A stretch of 64,000 bases of DNA, from contig JASANG010001546.1 in the NCBI GenBank assembly GCA_030248215.1, forward strand, positions 496,001-560,000, read 5' to 3'. Below the pieces are notes generated by a model that saw only the letters and a program-made list of their open reading frames with translations, was not told where the DNA came from and searched no databases. The DNA is from Enoplolaimus lenunculus (Eukaryota > Nematoda > Enoplea > Enoplida > Thoracostomopsidae). Positions 10,467 through 21,832 of the stretch are shown here, piece by piece; positions within the stretch are counted from its first letter, which is position 1; every line of letters begins with the position of its first letter. Both the position numbers and the translations under genes were made by a program.

Positions 10467-13305
10467 ATGAATCTAAATACATTTCGCCTCGTAGTTATGG
10501 GTGGCGGCGGTGTGGGGAAAAGTGCCTTGACGATCCAATTTGTCAGAGTATGTTTTCCGTTGCTGCATAAACGTACGTAATAAATTGCCGCCAACTAGTG
10601 GGCAACACGAACTCAATGCAATTTGGTAAAGTAAAGTATATCAGGCATATAAATGCAGTATTTCTTATTGCACATATGTTTGTTGATCTGCTTCAATGCG
10701 TCAACGTTTGACATTCATTCGAATTTGTTATGCGCTATTCACTGGTTATCAGAATTTCAACATATTTTTTCATTTCAGCAATATTTTCTGGATGTGTATG
10801 ACCCTACGATTGAAGATTCTTATACCAAGCGATGTATAGTAGACGACTCTATTGCTACACTTGATAGTAAAGCATTTACGATTTTATTTTTCATTAACAT
10901 AACGTAGATGTTGGAAATACTGCCCAGTGGCTGCACGGCTATTTGTTTTTGGAAATCTAGGCGTAATGCTGATATGCCTGTTAGCACCATTGTTGATTTA
11001 GACTTTCACATGCAATAAGCTGGAGTGAGCATTCATGGTGTGTGTAACTGTTCAATACGTGGCACTCGTATCCAAAACACCTGCAAGATTTTCAGTAATA
11101 TATTTTTTATTCTTGATAGTGTGAATACGTGCTTATGTACGTGTATTCTGTTGAGACAAATATTTGTGTTTCAAGATAGATATGTTACATGTATTGTATA
11201 TGACGTTTAATATTTTGTAGTTTTGGATACAGCTGGTCAAGAAGAATTCACTACGATGAGAGAACAATTTATGCGCTCCGCAGAAGGATTTTTGCTCGTT
11301 TATTCCGTTACAGATCGCACAAGGTTTGTTTAAAGGTTTGTTTACAAGCGGACTAATAAATGTACATTTATATTAATCATATCAAAACATAAAATCATCA
11401 TATATTGTTACACAAATTAGCCGTACAGTCACAAAATTTCTAGTTCCAATTCCGATTACGGTTCTGGTTTAAGTTTTCTGTCCCGATTCCGGTAATTAAA
11501 CGTGTTCACGGACTTGTTTTCAATTGCGTCACGGTTACATGGAGAGTATAGTCTATAGTGTACTAGTCAGCTAATTTTTGGAGTACTTATTTATTTCTAT
11601 ATATCATTATTAATATAATTAATGTGTCTGCATCTGCTTATTACAAATTGGATTTTGATACACGTTGCTTATGCTATTGCAATAATATTAGACAAGCTTG
11701 TTTATAAATTTAACAGTTGGCGTGTATTAAATATTGAAAATAGTATTCTGGGACTATTAGTCTGTGTACCATGCAAATTACGCTCAATTGCTTTCTATTG
11801 TCATACTCTCAGTGGCACTTTACGTAATGTGTCAAACACTAAAGATAGAATTATACGTAGTTACAGCAGCGTCACACACGAAATTATTTAGGCAAAGTTT
11901 GCTATTGTTAAAAGGTGCTCACTGACGTTTCATAAAACTCAAAAAGTGAATCGCCCAAATATTGTCACGAGCTAAAGTGCATGAAGATGTATAATTGATC
12001 TAACAGCGTTTATAGTTATGTTTTATATGTATTAAAAAGTTCAGGGCTGACATTAATGTGGTACGTATTTTATAGCCTTGAAGAAGTTTTACGTTTACAC
12101 CAACACGCGCTTCGAGTGAAAGACAGAGATGATTTTCCAATGATTTTGGTTGCCAATAAAGTTGATTTAACAGATCAAAGAATTGTAAGTGTCGAGTTGA
12201 CATTTTGTTGTGACTACAATGAGTTGAAATTATTGTTAAAATGTAATTTTTGCATTTATGATTCAGTTGCTCTCTGTTACTGAAATTACAATTTTCGAAA
12301 TCTTAATTGCTGAAACGCTACATTATTTCGAAATGATTGATTGTTTAGCGGGTGTTTGTTTACATTTTCCTCACAAACCATTTCCACACATTTATGACTG
12401 GATTAATGCAATTACGTAATAGGCTGGTTCTTAAGTTTAGATTTTGGCTAAACCCTAATCCTATGTGAGCGTAAGATTTTTAGGAAAATAATAGACTAAT
12501 GCGGGGAAACTTTTGTTTTTTGTTCAATGTCTACTAGCGTTGAGTTAACTTGTCGCGGTTCCTCTTGAAGCTATTTCTTCCACTTCAGCTCTCTGGTTCT
12601 TTAGACTGAATTTAAGGTTGAAACCAATATATTTCGATTTTATATAAACCAAACTTGCACAGCCACAAGTATGAATCGTTTTTAAACGCATTAACCCGGT
12701 TTGGTTCCAAGCCGATTAAAATTGTGAACCCGAGACTGCTTTAGTGTGGAGGGAAGTAAACAACAAACGTTTTATGGTGTGACGTTTTCATTTAGATATC
12801 TGAGACTGAAGGCCAAGATGTTGCTGCAAATTTGCATGTGCCTTACATCGAGTGCTCTGCAAAACTAAGGCTTAACGTAGACCAAGCGTTTTACGATTTA
12901 GTCCGATTAATTCGGTGAGTGTGAGACAATACATTTTGCAGTATTTTAGCATTTTCTTTCATATACGAATTGTTGGTTGGTGCAACGCGTATACGTGCAC
13001 CAGATACGTATTTTTAGTTTTCTACATACTAAATACGTACTTTGCGAATGCGCAAAGAACCGCAACACAATTTTTAAGAGTGACGAAGTTTATTTCTATC
13101 TACATATCGCCACCTCCAATTCAGCGTAACCCCAGGGAGTCCGGCAGATAAGCGAAGCAGTTGTCAAAAAACATCAAATAAAGCGTTTTAGTAACCATTA
13201 TATAAGTATACATTATGTTGATTATATTTCAGGAAATTTCGGCACCTCGAAAGGCCGGAGCCTGTTGGAAAATCAAAGTCGAAACGCAGGTGTACGTTAA
13301 TATAG
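10467..13305 (+). CDS. RRAS: R-Ras type small GTPase, complete
   Basis: Six exons: 10467-10547, 10779-10866, 11221-11323, 12076-12184, 12796-12914, 13233-13305. All junctions are GT-AG with matching phases, giving 190 residues. The P-loop is [10 protein letters not shown] (12-21) and switch I is [11 protein letters not shown] (34-44). Switch II is DTAGQEEF (59-66) with the catalytic Gln at 63. NKVD is at 118-121, SAK at 148-150, then LRLNVDQAF. The tail is polybasic (GKSKSKRR) and ends in CTLI, a CAAX box whose final Ile favours geranylgeranylation. [19 protein letters not shown] and [11 protein letters not shown] point to R-Ras rather than M-Ras or classical Ras, although [18 protein letters not shown] is M-Ras-like. 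R-Ras proteins work at the plasma membrane in adhesion, integrin activation and growth signalling. The usual long R-Ras N-terminal extension is absent. An in-frame ATG at 10365 exists, but the AG at 10443-10444 makes 10467 the better start. Confidence 0.95.
11418..11500 (-). mobile_element. hAT-like MITE fragment in R-Ras intron 3
   Basis: CAAAATTTCTAGTTCCAATT then CCGATTACGGTTCTGG matches the subterminal region of the family at 5270-5619 and 39275-39330. Only about 80 bp survive, with no ends. Confidence 0.5.
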
Positions 13306-13671
13306 TTTTAATGTTGTGATTGTTTATAAATTTATTTATTACTCAAATGTGCCAACTGCTGTGTAATGTTATCGAGTTTATTATATTCACAATCGTTTTG
13401 TTGTGTTCTGTTGCTTTTATTTGTTTATTTATTTATTTTATTTATTAAGTCTGCATTGTTTTGATTTAGTGCGTGGCATATTATATAAAGTGATTAATCG
13501 TTGTTGTCCTGTGTTTATCCAAATATTACAGTTACCTTAGGTTTCAGAAAATTGGGCAGTAAAATTTTTATTATTTTTATTGCGCTGTTCAATGAGTTTG
13601 TTTCTAAAGTTGGTGCAATTTTTTGTTGGAATTTCTCAAAAAGTTTAAAACAAACTTTTGATAAGACTTAG

Positions 13672-13790
13672 TGTTGTGTTGTACGCGCCGCCTGACGACG
13701 GCGCGCGGCGGTACGTTTTGTTAAAAATTATCGCACGTCTCCGTGCGGCGGAGTGCGCCGGCGTCCGGCTCAGTAAAGTATTGTGCAACA
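13672..13790. mobile_element. 119-bp GC-rich inverted-repeat element
   Basis: It is flanked by CTTAG at 13667-13671 and CTTAG at 13791-13795, an exact 5-bp direct repeat. Ends TGTTGTGTTGTAC and GTATTGTGCAACA are imperfect inverted repeats. The interior is strikingly GC-rich (GCGCCGCCTGACGACGGCGC on one arm, GCGGAGTGCGCCGGCGTCCG on the other) and can fold on itself. It sits about 360 bp downstream of the R-Ras stop. Superfamily not assigned. Confidence 0.6.
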
Positions 13791-13799
13791 CTTAGCAGA

Positions 13800-15600
13800 T
13801 GATTGTTAAAATATGCAAAGTCAACTTACTTTATTCGAGAAATTTCGTACTTATTGTCGACCTCTGGCTGGTTGTTTCACATACAGGGATGCCCTGGTAA
13901 GCTTTTTCCGACAAAGTTATGCCAACAAAATGAAAAGTTTCATTTGTTCGGTAGCTAATGTAACCGGAGCCAGACAGTGTTTTTCAATGGTTACAGGAAC
14001 TTAATATAAAAATTGTTTGTTTCTTGTTTATGTTATGAATGCTGATTCTTACAATTCTGTTATTTTAACTGTTATAAAAGTTTGACTACAACTGTGCCTT
14101 AGTGTTCTACTCAGGTCTGTATTTGCTGTGTTTCACAGTTCATATCATTCAGTTTTTGGTTTATTTTTTATCATTTTGTGATGTTTTAGTTTTATTTATA
14201 TGACTCCAAATCAGGGTGGCACTAAACTCACTGTTTCATTATAAATGAAAGTTATAAAATTAAAATTGTAGCTCTTTGACATGCCAACGTAACAAGCCGA
14301 AGCTCATTCAGACAATTGAAACATTTAAATTTTGAAGTAGCGAAAGCCGAATTTTTTGGCGCATGCATTAAGGTTCTTGCTAACAATGATTGTGTTTGTT
14401 TCAACGCGATTTCAAAATGACAAACATGTGATTTCCAACCTTGCTGGATACGGATTGCTCAAAAACTCGGAATATGATTGTGAACATTCAATCTTTGCCG
14501 AATCTGAAACCAAATGCGATCCGAATTTTTTTGCCACCCTGATCCAAATATATTCATGTATAATTAATCATATGACAATGTTCTATTTGCAACTGCAGAA
14601 TTGAAGATATGAAAATTGCTTAACCTGTATTGAATATTTCGGATGCTTGCGAGTCTGTTTCTACTGCTCGATCAGTTTAAATTTTTTAAACAAAATTTTA
14701 AGTTTGTTGCCGGCTGGATTGCTGCTATTCAGAGAAGACTGAATCCGTGCGCAACTCGAATAGTTGATTCTGGTAATTGTTAATTTGTTGGGATTTAGTT
14801 GCCGGTTTGAAGGACTTTGATTGGTGCAAACTTTCCGTGTATTTGGGCAAAAATGTTAGGTTTGGGTATAGAATAATTAACAGGTCATGAGTGATTTTTT
14901 TTGTCTGCTTGTAAACATATTAAATGGTTGTATTTGTGCAATATTGGATCCCATTGCGAACTTTGTATGTTGCGTGCATACCAGAGTACGGCCGGAAGCG
15001 TGCCTCCTTCTCTGGCATAACATCGACTTCCGGCCTCCGTCTTCGGTAGAATTTTTGCAGGAAATTCCTCAATTTTGGTAGTGAAATTTTTTATAGTTTT
15101 ACAAAAATTGTTTCGGTCGTGAAAAAACCTAAAACCATAATTCTTGGTAACGCTTTATAGATATTTGCAAAAATTATAAAATTACACTTTGTGCAAGCTA
15201 TCTCATTTCGCGTCACGTCCGGCTTCGGCAAATTTTGTTAGCCTGTTCATGCTCCAGTATTTTTCACTTTTGGTTGCATCCTGATACGTACAGCTTGCTT
15301 CAGGAGTGCATGCGTTTTTAACTTGAATGTAAACAGGGCCGTGGCGATGTTATGCTCTGTTTTTGTTTTGAAGCTTGGAAGTTTTAAATAAAGAACTGTG
15401 TCAAGCGTTTAATCTCTTTGGCGTGCATTATGTAACAATTTTCATTTGTTTTGCAGTATAATCACGAAGTTATGTATACATAAAATGGCTGCATTGCGAA
15501 AACTTGTTTAATTTAATTTACGCACTGCGTCATTTAATACCATGATGGTGCTATTCTCAGTAAATTGACTTTTGCACTGTTCAGAAAAGCGGCGAATGTA
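13800..15600. other. Intergenic DNA downstream of R-Ras
   Basis: No gene recognised. Pieces at 14975-15080 and 15215-15260 (CCGGAAG, CTTCCGGC, TTCGGTAGAATTTTTGCAGG) look like eroded MITEs of the GGTTCCGG class. A transposon-like end CAGGGGCGTAACTG sits at about 15607. Confidence 0.5.
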
Positions 15601-15660
15601 TAGATCAGGGGCGTAACTGTAGTGTTTATGCCGTGTCCCAAACAGCAATTTGTCCAAGTT

Positions 15661-15945
15661 ATTGCCCAAACAAATACTGGAATGCAGAATACTTTTGATT
15701 GGGAAGATTGTACAAAGTAAACAGCTGCTGGAATGCAAACTGTTTGTGACTGGGTGTACAAACAACTATATCCTGAAATGCAGAATGCTTTTGATTGGAG
15801 AATTTTACAAACCAAACAGCTGCTGGAATGCAAACTGTTTGTGACTTGGTGTACAAACAACTATATCCTGAAATGCAGAATGCTTTTGATTGGAGAATTG
15901 TACAAACCAAACAGCTGCTGGAATTTAAACTGTTTGTGACTGGTT
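15661..15945 (+). repeat. 95-bp tandem repeat, three copies
   Basis: The unit beginning GTGTACAAACAACTATATCC recurs with a 95-bp spacing (15754, 15849) and a partial earlier copy from about 15661. Each unit includes CAAACAGCTGCTGGAATGCA. Because 95 is not a multiple of three, each frame is read in turn and all stay open for a while. I see no sign that it is translated. Confidence 0.85.
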
Positions 15946-16027
15946 ATACTGGCTTGGCTGTGTTCGAGAAAACTGTAACTTACACAATAATTATTTGTCT
16001 TCATCTTATTTGCAAATTGTAAATTAA

Positions 16028-16290
16028 CCCCTTCTCACATTGAGTTGCCTATAGGTAACTTGGCGCAGTGTATATACGTTAAATAGTATATATCGCACCG
16101 TGTTTAACAATTGCAACACGTATACATAGAACCAAATCACCACAAGACGTGAGAGCCCCCTCGGGCTCGAGCATCAAGCTCCTATAGCTGAGTGGTGATG
16201 GTATACGCCTCCCACTCCAGTCACCGGAGTTCGAATCCTAGCATAAAAGTAGATCTCAGGGGAAATAGAAAATATTCATGTGAGAAAGGG
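16028..16290 (+). mobile_element. TTAA-target MITE carrying a tRNA-like unit, copy 1
   Basis: Bounded by TTAA at 16024-16027 and 16291-16294. Terminal inverted repeats are CCCCTTCTCACAT (left) and ATGTGAGAAAGGG (right), as expected of piggyBac-type elements (TTAA plus CCC). Inside, at about 16180-16245, is a tRNA-like segment: A-box TAGCTGAGTGGTGATGG, anticodon-like arm CTCCCACTCCAG, B-box GAGTTCGAATCC. There is no protein-coding capacity. Two more copies lie at 20370-20631 and 60452-60714 on the minus strand with nearly the same length (262-263 bp). Confidence 0.88.
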
Positions 16291-16559
16291 TTAAACAAGT
16301 TAAAAGCATGATGTAAAAACGGATAGTAATAATAACAAACGGATAGTCGTCAAAATAGCCAAAACAGATTTTAGTAGAAATGTTGGCTTTCTGAAATTTT
16401 AAAGGATAAATGGTGGACGCATTGAAAATTAACTTTTGCAGGCGCTTCATTTTTATTTCAAACAATTGCAGCTCTTTTGAAAATGAAAGATCGAACGATT
16501 ATCAACAAAATATTTAAGGAAAATTCGGGTATATATGTCTATGTCAACGCAAATTGACC

Positions 16560-18330
16560 GGTTTTTGTCAGAGACATTCCGGTTACACCTTGATATAAAA
16601 TATGAAGTTCGTGCAACCGGAATTATAAAATACCGGAACCTTAGCCGAAAAGTAAAATGATATATACCGGAGCAGGAACCACAAAATAAAAATAATTGTT
16701 ACCGAAAGTTTCATTTTAACGTTATTCAATCGCTATTAATGGTGGTGAAAAAATACCAGATTTATTTGCATAACCGAATAAAAAACGGCATTTCCCAACC
16801 GGAATTCCGGTTGCACCTTGCCCTTGGCCCATAGTCTCAAATGTAAAGCAGTTATCATCAGTTAGTTCTTTCCGTTTTTACTATCCGTTGTCACCCCGCT
16901 CTCTGCCTGATGGCTATAAGTTTCATTACGTATTCTATTAAATCCACAACTATGTTCAAACGTATAAAACTTCAAATTTTACTGAAAAGAGAATTTCCCT
17001 GTTTTTGTGGCCTCGGCGTTTCTACATTATTTTAATCTATCAAGAATGCAGCAAATTGAAGTTTGTCTGCTTGAGTCTGTTGTATTTCTGAAAAACGAAT
17101 ATTTTTTTCTTGAAGCTGACAATGAATTCTACATTTAAGTACTTATTTTTCAAATGACAGAAAAAATAATAACTGTGGTGATAAAAATTAGCTACGGTTA
17201 AAATGGTTGAAGACAATAATCTGAGAAATATTTTGAAAAAATTTCTAAACTTTAGTCATTTATGAAGTTTTTTTACTTGCGAAACTTTTCGCTGAAAACC
17301 AAAGTGCAAACGCGGGTACAAAAATGGAGCCGGAGCAACATAAAAATTTTAGCGTAGCCGGAGGTGAAACAAAAATAGGTATATTCCGCAAGTCATTGGC
17401 ATACAAATCTCTGATCTCAAGTGATCATTGCATACAAATTGCAATATGTCATATGACATCAGTGGACATTTATGCGAGTATCATATGATATTCCAAAATT
17501 CTACCAAATATTACATTATACTGCAGGACAGTGTAATTTGTGTGCACTAATGAAATAAGTGTAATTTGTGTTCACTAATCAAATAGTAAAAGCTATCAGG
17601 GTTCATCCGTAGGTCTGTCTCCGGCTCCAGGCAGAAAATCAGTCTCCGGTTCCGGTAGAATTTTTGCCGGAGGTTCCGGCAATTTCGGTAGTCAAATTTT
17701 GCATAATTTGGCACAATTTATCTGTTTAGCGCGTTCAATATATATTTCGGCTATCATAGAATATTGCAGTCAGACTATAAAATTTTAAAGAAAAATTTGC
17801 GGATGCACCTAATTTTTTTAAAGCATTTGGATGAATTTTGTAATTTTTATTCAATTTCAAACAGTTGTAGCATATATAATATGTGTAAAATTCTAAGATA
17901 TACACGTGAAAATTTCCGATAACGTTCCACCCTATGGTGAATCTGATTGTCACATCAGGATAGCAGACAATTCAATTTTTGTATTTTATAGCGGATCAAC
18001 GTGCACACAAAATATTACCGCTATTGCATAGGAACAATTCGTGTTTCAGGTTGCCCCAAAGGGTGAACCCGCATATAACAGGGTGCAACCGTAGGGGAAA
18101 TATACCTGAGCCAGTTTGCATAGGGTGACAGGAAATTGGGTTGACAAATATCTGTAAGGTGCTGCTTTACATCTACTTAAAACGAAACGTGCTAGATTAT
18201 ACAACTATTTTATCGGAACCTCCAGAAAAAATCTATTGCACCTGGACGTCGTTTTCTGTTGAAACCAGACCTCCGGTTTTACTCGAGTAATGTGTGTAAG
18301 CAAAAAATTAGTTTAAAGATCACCGTAGTG
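16560..18330. mobile_element. Cluster of eroded GGTTCCGG-class MITEs
   Basis: Several partial elements: TGCAACCGGAATTATAAAAT at about 16613 to AACCGGAATTCCGGTTGCAC at about 16798-16817, an end CAGGGTTCATCCG at about 17599 with CTCCGGTTCCGGTAG, and AGGGTGCAACCG at about 18080. None has both ends plus a clear target duplication. No gene is seen in this interval. Confidence 0.5.
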
Positions 18331-20360
18331 CTATCCTGATCTATACATTGGACCAAAAATGACAAAAATGCTTGCGTACCTGCTGGAAAAGGCTAGTTTT
18401 TGATTTGCCAACAAACAACAGCCCAAAAATTAAAACAATAAAACTTTATTAAAAATAAAATAGCGACAAAGATTATTCTGCATAATTTCACTAATGTCCA
18501 TGCGTTTACTTAAATGTTACGTACGTATATTTCTTGCACTATCGTAAATGAAAATAACTCTGTCGTAACTGCTGAAATTTCTTGCAAAATATCCATACCC
18601 GGAACAGTTTGTTATCTCCTGTTACAGGAACGAGACTTCATTTTGCACTCTGAGACACATCGAGTACCAAATACCATCGGACGGCTGTCAACGCCTAAAA
18701 CTTACTGACCCTTATTTTCTTCAGGTTTCTGCTTTGAAATATTCGTATAGCAATAAAAGTCGAAACAACATCGCACAACTGTTCGATTAAATAAATCAGC
18801 TGTACTAATTAATTAAAGCATGTCAAATAATGGATAAATTTCGTGAAACTATCATATTAAAAACTTTTCATGCCACGTACCTACCACAGCTTTGTTAGGT
18901 AACTTTTCGTGCAACTGTTTAGCCACTAACCGCGCCACCAAATATAATAACACTTTTATCTGTGTAGTAAAGTTTACGATATAAAGGTATAAAAAACTGA
19001 TTACAGCATACGTATAAGTAAGTCTTGATTAGCTTGGCTTAACCTAATGCTAATTCGTCCAAATCCGTTGTGTTTCACAACTAGAAAGGCATTTCAAAAC
19101 GAAAATGTACGCAATTGTAAACATGGAGAGAATGTCTTTATATTTTTAAACATCCCGTTTCACTCAAACACTGCACCGTAATAATAATATACTGCGGAAT
19201 AAAAATCTCTGCTCTATAAATCGAATTAAGTTCGAAAAACCAAACGAAAACCTGACAAAAAAAGAAAACTAAAAAATCATTCAAAGAAATCTAAGAATGT
19301 AGAAAAATTCAGTTTACATGAATTGAATACACTTAACGCGGTATGAAGAATGTTGTACTTGCACCGGGCATATTTGTTACACACACGTAAAATACACATC
19401 ATTCGATACAAAGAATACAACATTACTAAATTAATATTCAAACGAGTAAGATTTAACGATTTGTATGTAATATTGCAAACTTAAATGCAAAATATTTAGG
19501 ATTTTATAAGACGCAACCGGATTTCAAAAAATACCGAAGCCAAATCCGCATATTCACGCGAACATTTTAACAAAAAGTAACAGCTTAACTACGCTAATTT
19601 TACCGTTACTTGCGATATAATTTATGTTTGTACCAAACTTTTAACCTCAACCGGATTTCTGTATATTGTTTAGTTGCGAAACATCGTCATTTTTTGGTCA
19701 TAAATAATGGTTCAAATAATAAGTTATGTCATAGCTTTAAGCGATAAATGTCCGACAATGTAGAATACCGTAGGCGAATGTCTATTTTCTTTGCCGCAAC
19801 CGAACATTCGAGTTTTGGCAATTGGCTATACAGCTTGACATAAATGACAAATTTTGTACAGTAACCACACAACAACCGTTGCGTACAAGCTTGCACTCAA
19901 TAACAACGATGACGACAGTGGCTTGCAGTCAACCTTAAAATTGCTAAAAACAGCATCGCGTATTGGTGTTGCATTTGAAAAAAATGTTCACAAAGCTCGA
20001 CGATAGCAGATATAAATAATTGAATGAAAAAAACATGACCGCACCTAAAACATAAATATACTACGTATATGTTTTCATGATTTAAGTAAAGATATACAAC
20101 GATGCCAGTTCGAGCATGTGTATTCTGCAAACAACTCATAACAGGTGCATACAGTTTATGATGCCAAAACTTTGTTAAACCCGATTAATTTAGGCTTGTA
20201 ATTTTTCAACGGTCCGCTCAACTCAATGCTGCGTCCGGCTTGAATGTTTGCGATCACGGATTGAAACCGTAAAATCGCAATCGTTCGCTAATGAAGAAAT
20301 ACCGTAGTCGAGAGCGTTAGTCGAAATGCGGCTCTGTATAGATTGCAAGCCGTCCGGTCC
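18330..20360. other. Intergenic DNA, no gene seen
   Basis: AT-rich. Short frames at 18514-18708 and 20139-19897 lack any family signature. A fragment at 19495-19560 (GCAACCGG, ACCGAAGCC) may be MITE debris. Confidence 0.5.
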
Positions 20361-20369
20361 AACATTTAA

Positions 20370-20631
20370 CCCTTTCTCACATGAATATTTTCTATTTCCC
20401 CTGAGACCTACTCTTATGCTAGGATTCGAACTCCAGTGACTGGAGTGGGAGGCGTACACCGTCACCACTCAGCTATAGGAGCTTGACGCTCGAGCCCGAG
20501 GGGGCTCTCACGTTTTGTGATGATTTAGCACTATGTATCGTGTTGCAATTGTTAAACACGGTGCGATATATACTATTTAACGTATATACACTGCGCCGAG
20601 TTGCCTACAAGTAACTCAATGTGAGAAGGGG
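20370..20631 (-). mobile_element. TTAA-target MITE carrying a tRNA-like unit, copy 2
   Basis: TTAA is present on both sides (20366-20369 and 20632-20635). The ends are CCCTTTCTCACAT and ATGTGAGAAGGGG. The tRNA-like segment reads on the minus strand and keeps A- and B-boxes. It aligns over its whole length with the copy at 16028-16290. Confidence 0.88.
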
Positions 20632-20639
20632 TTAAGGTC

Positions 20640-21832
20640 CCATCCGCGGTCCATAGTGAGAGGGACTGTGGACCGTTCAGTTTTTTGTGGTCCGCCCCAT
20701 ACCACTGCATACATATTAGTCATACCAGCATATGCTGCTTTGAGTTACATATACCAAACTACTTAAAGTAGTATACAGACATTTCGTAGTCAATCATGAA
20801 CAAAATGGTCTTGTTCAAGCAGTGCCCATGGTTCATACTAAGCTAAAATTTTTCGACTGGATGGGTCCAATAAAAAGCCTCAAATTATGCCATGCGGCAA
20901 ACTATTATCTACTGTAGCCGAAATCTTCAAATTTATACAATACTTATAATTATTTTGGCCTAATAATCAAAAATTAAGATCGCTTCCTAAAAAATTCAAC
21001 CGCTAGAAGTTTGTCACAATTTTGAGTATAGTGAATATGATATTTAACATACTAAAATTATAAAACTTGCAATCCAGAAACTACATACGTAAATTATGTT
21101 ATAACTTACGTACTGAGCAATGCATCACAATATTTCCGAATACGCCTCCCCTCTTAAGCAACATTATTACGAAATGTTGGCGTCAACCAGAACAGCGTTG
21201 CTATCGTAGAAATAATCAGGAGACAATACAATTGTATTTATTCGAATTGACAACACGGAAAATTGATTTTTAAGGAGCACAAAGCAAGAAACGGCAGCGA
21301 AGAAACTAATTCTGAATAAAAAACGTTTACAGTTTCCATTTAGAAACTCTTACTGCACTGCTATTGCCAATCTATATATTAAAGCTGGAACGCCCCACAT
21401 ACGTATATTGGGCAAAGCGTTACTTTTGGTTTACAATAAATTTCTTAAGAAATACACGTGATTGTTCGATGAAAAGAAAATTTGCAAAGAAATTTTTGTG
21501 CTTTCGCTAAGTTTTGCGCATTGCGCAAAGCTGGCCGACTAGTAAATACGTACTATAATTCAAGTTAAATGTCATCATATTATTACATGGTTAAACACAT
21601 TAATTAATATACAGGTATTCAAGCAAATTAAGACACTTCGGAAGCAATACATGAAGTAAACAATACTTTGAATACAAACGACAAGGCTTTGATAAGCAGA
21701 AACAATCACATAGGCACCAAAACAGGGTGTGTATAGTTGGAGAAAAAGATGCGGTGTTCATTATTCGGTCAAGGGGGGAGTTGGGGCGAGGCCCAATATT
21801 AGAAACAAATGTCGATCCAATTGGTGCTGACT
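20640..21832. other. Downstream flank of the WIP gene
   Basis: Probably contains the WIP 3' untranslated region (minus strand). A minus-strand AATAAA lies at 21238-21243. TCCGCGGTCCATAGTG/GACTGTGGACCG at about 20645-20680 is a short imperfect inverted repeat. No gene is seen. Confidence 0.4.
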
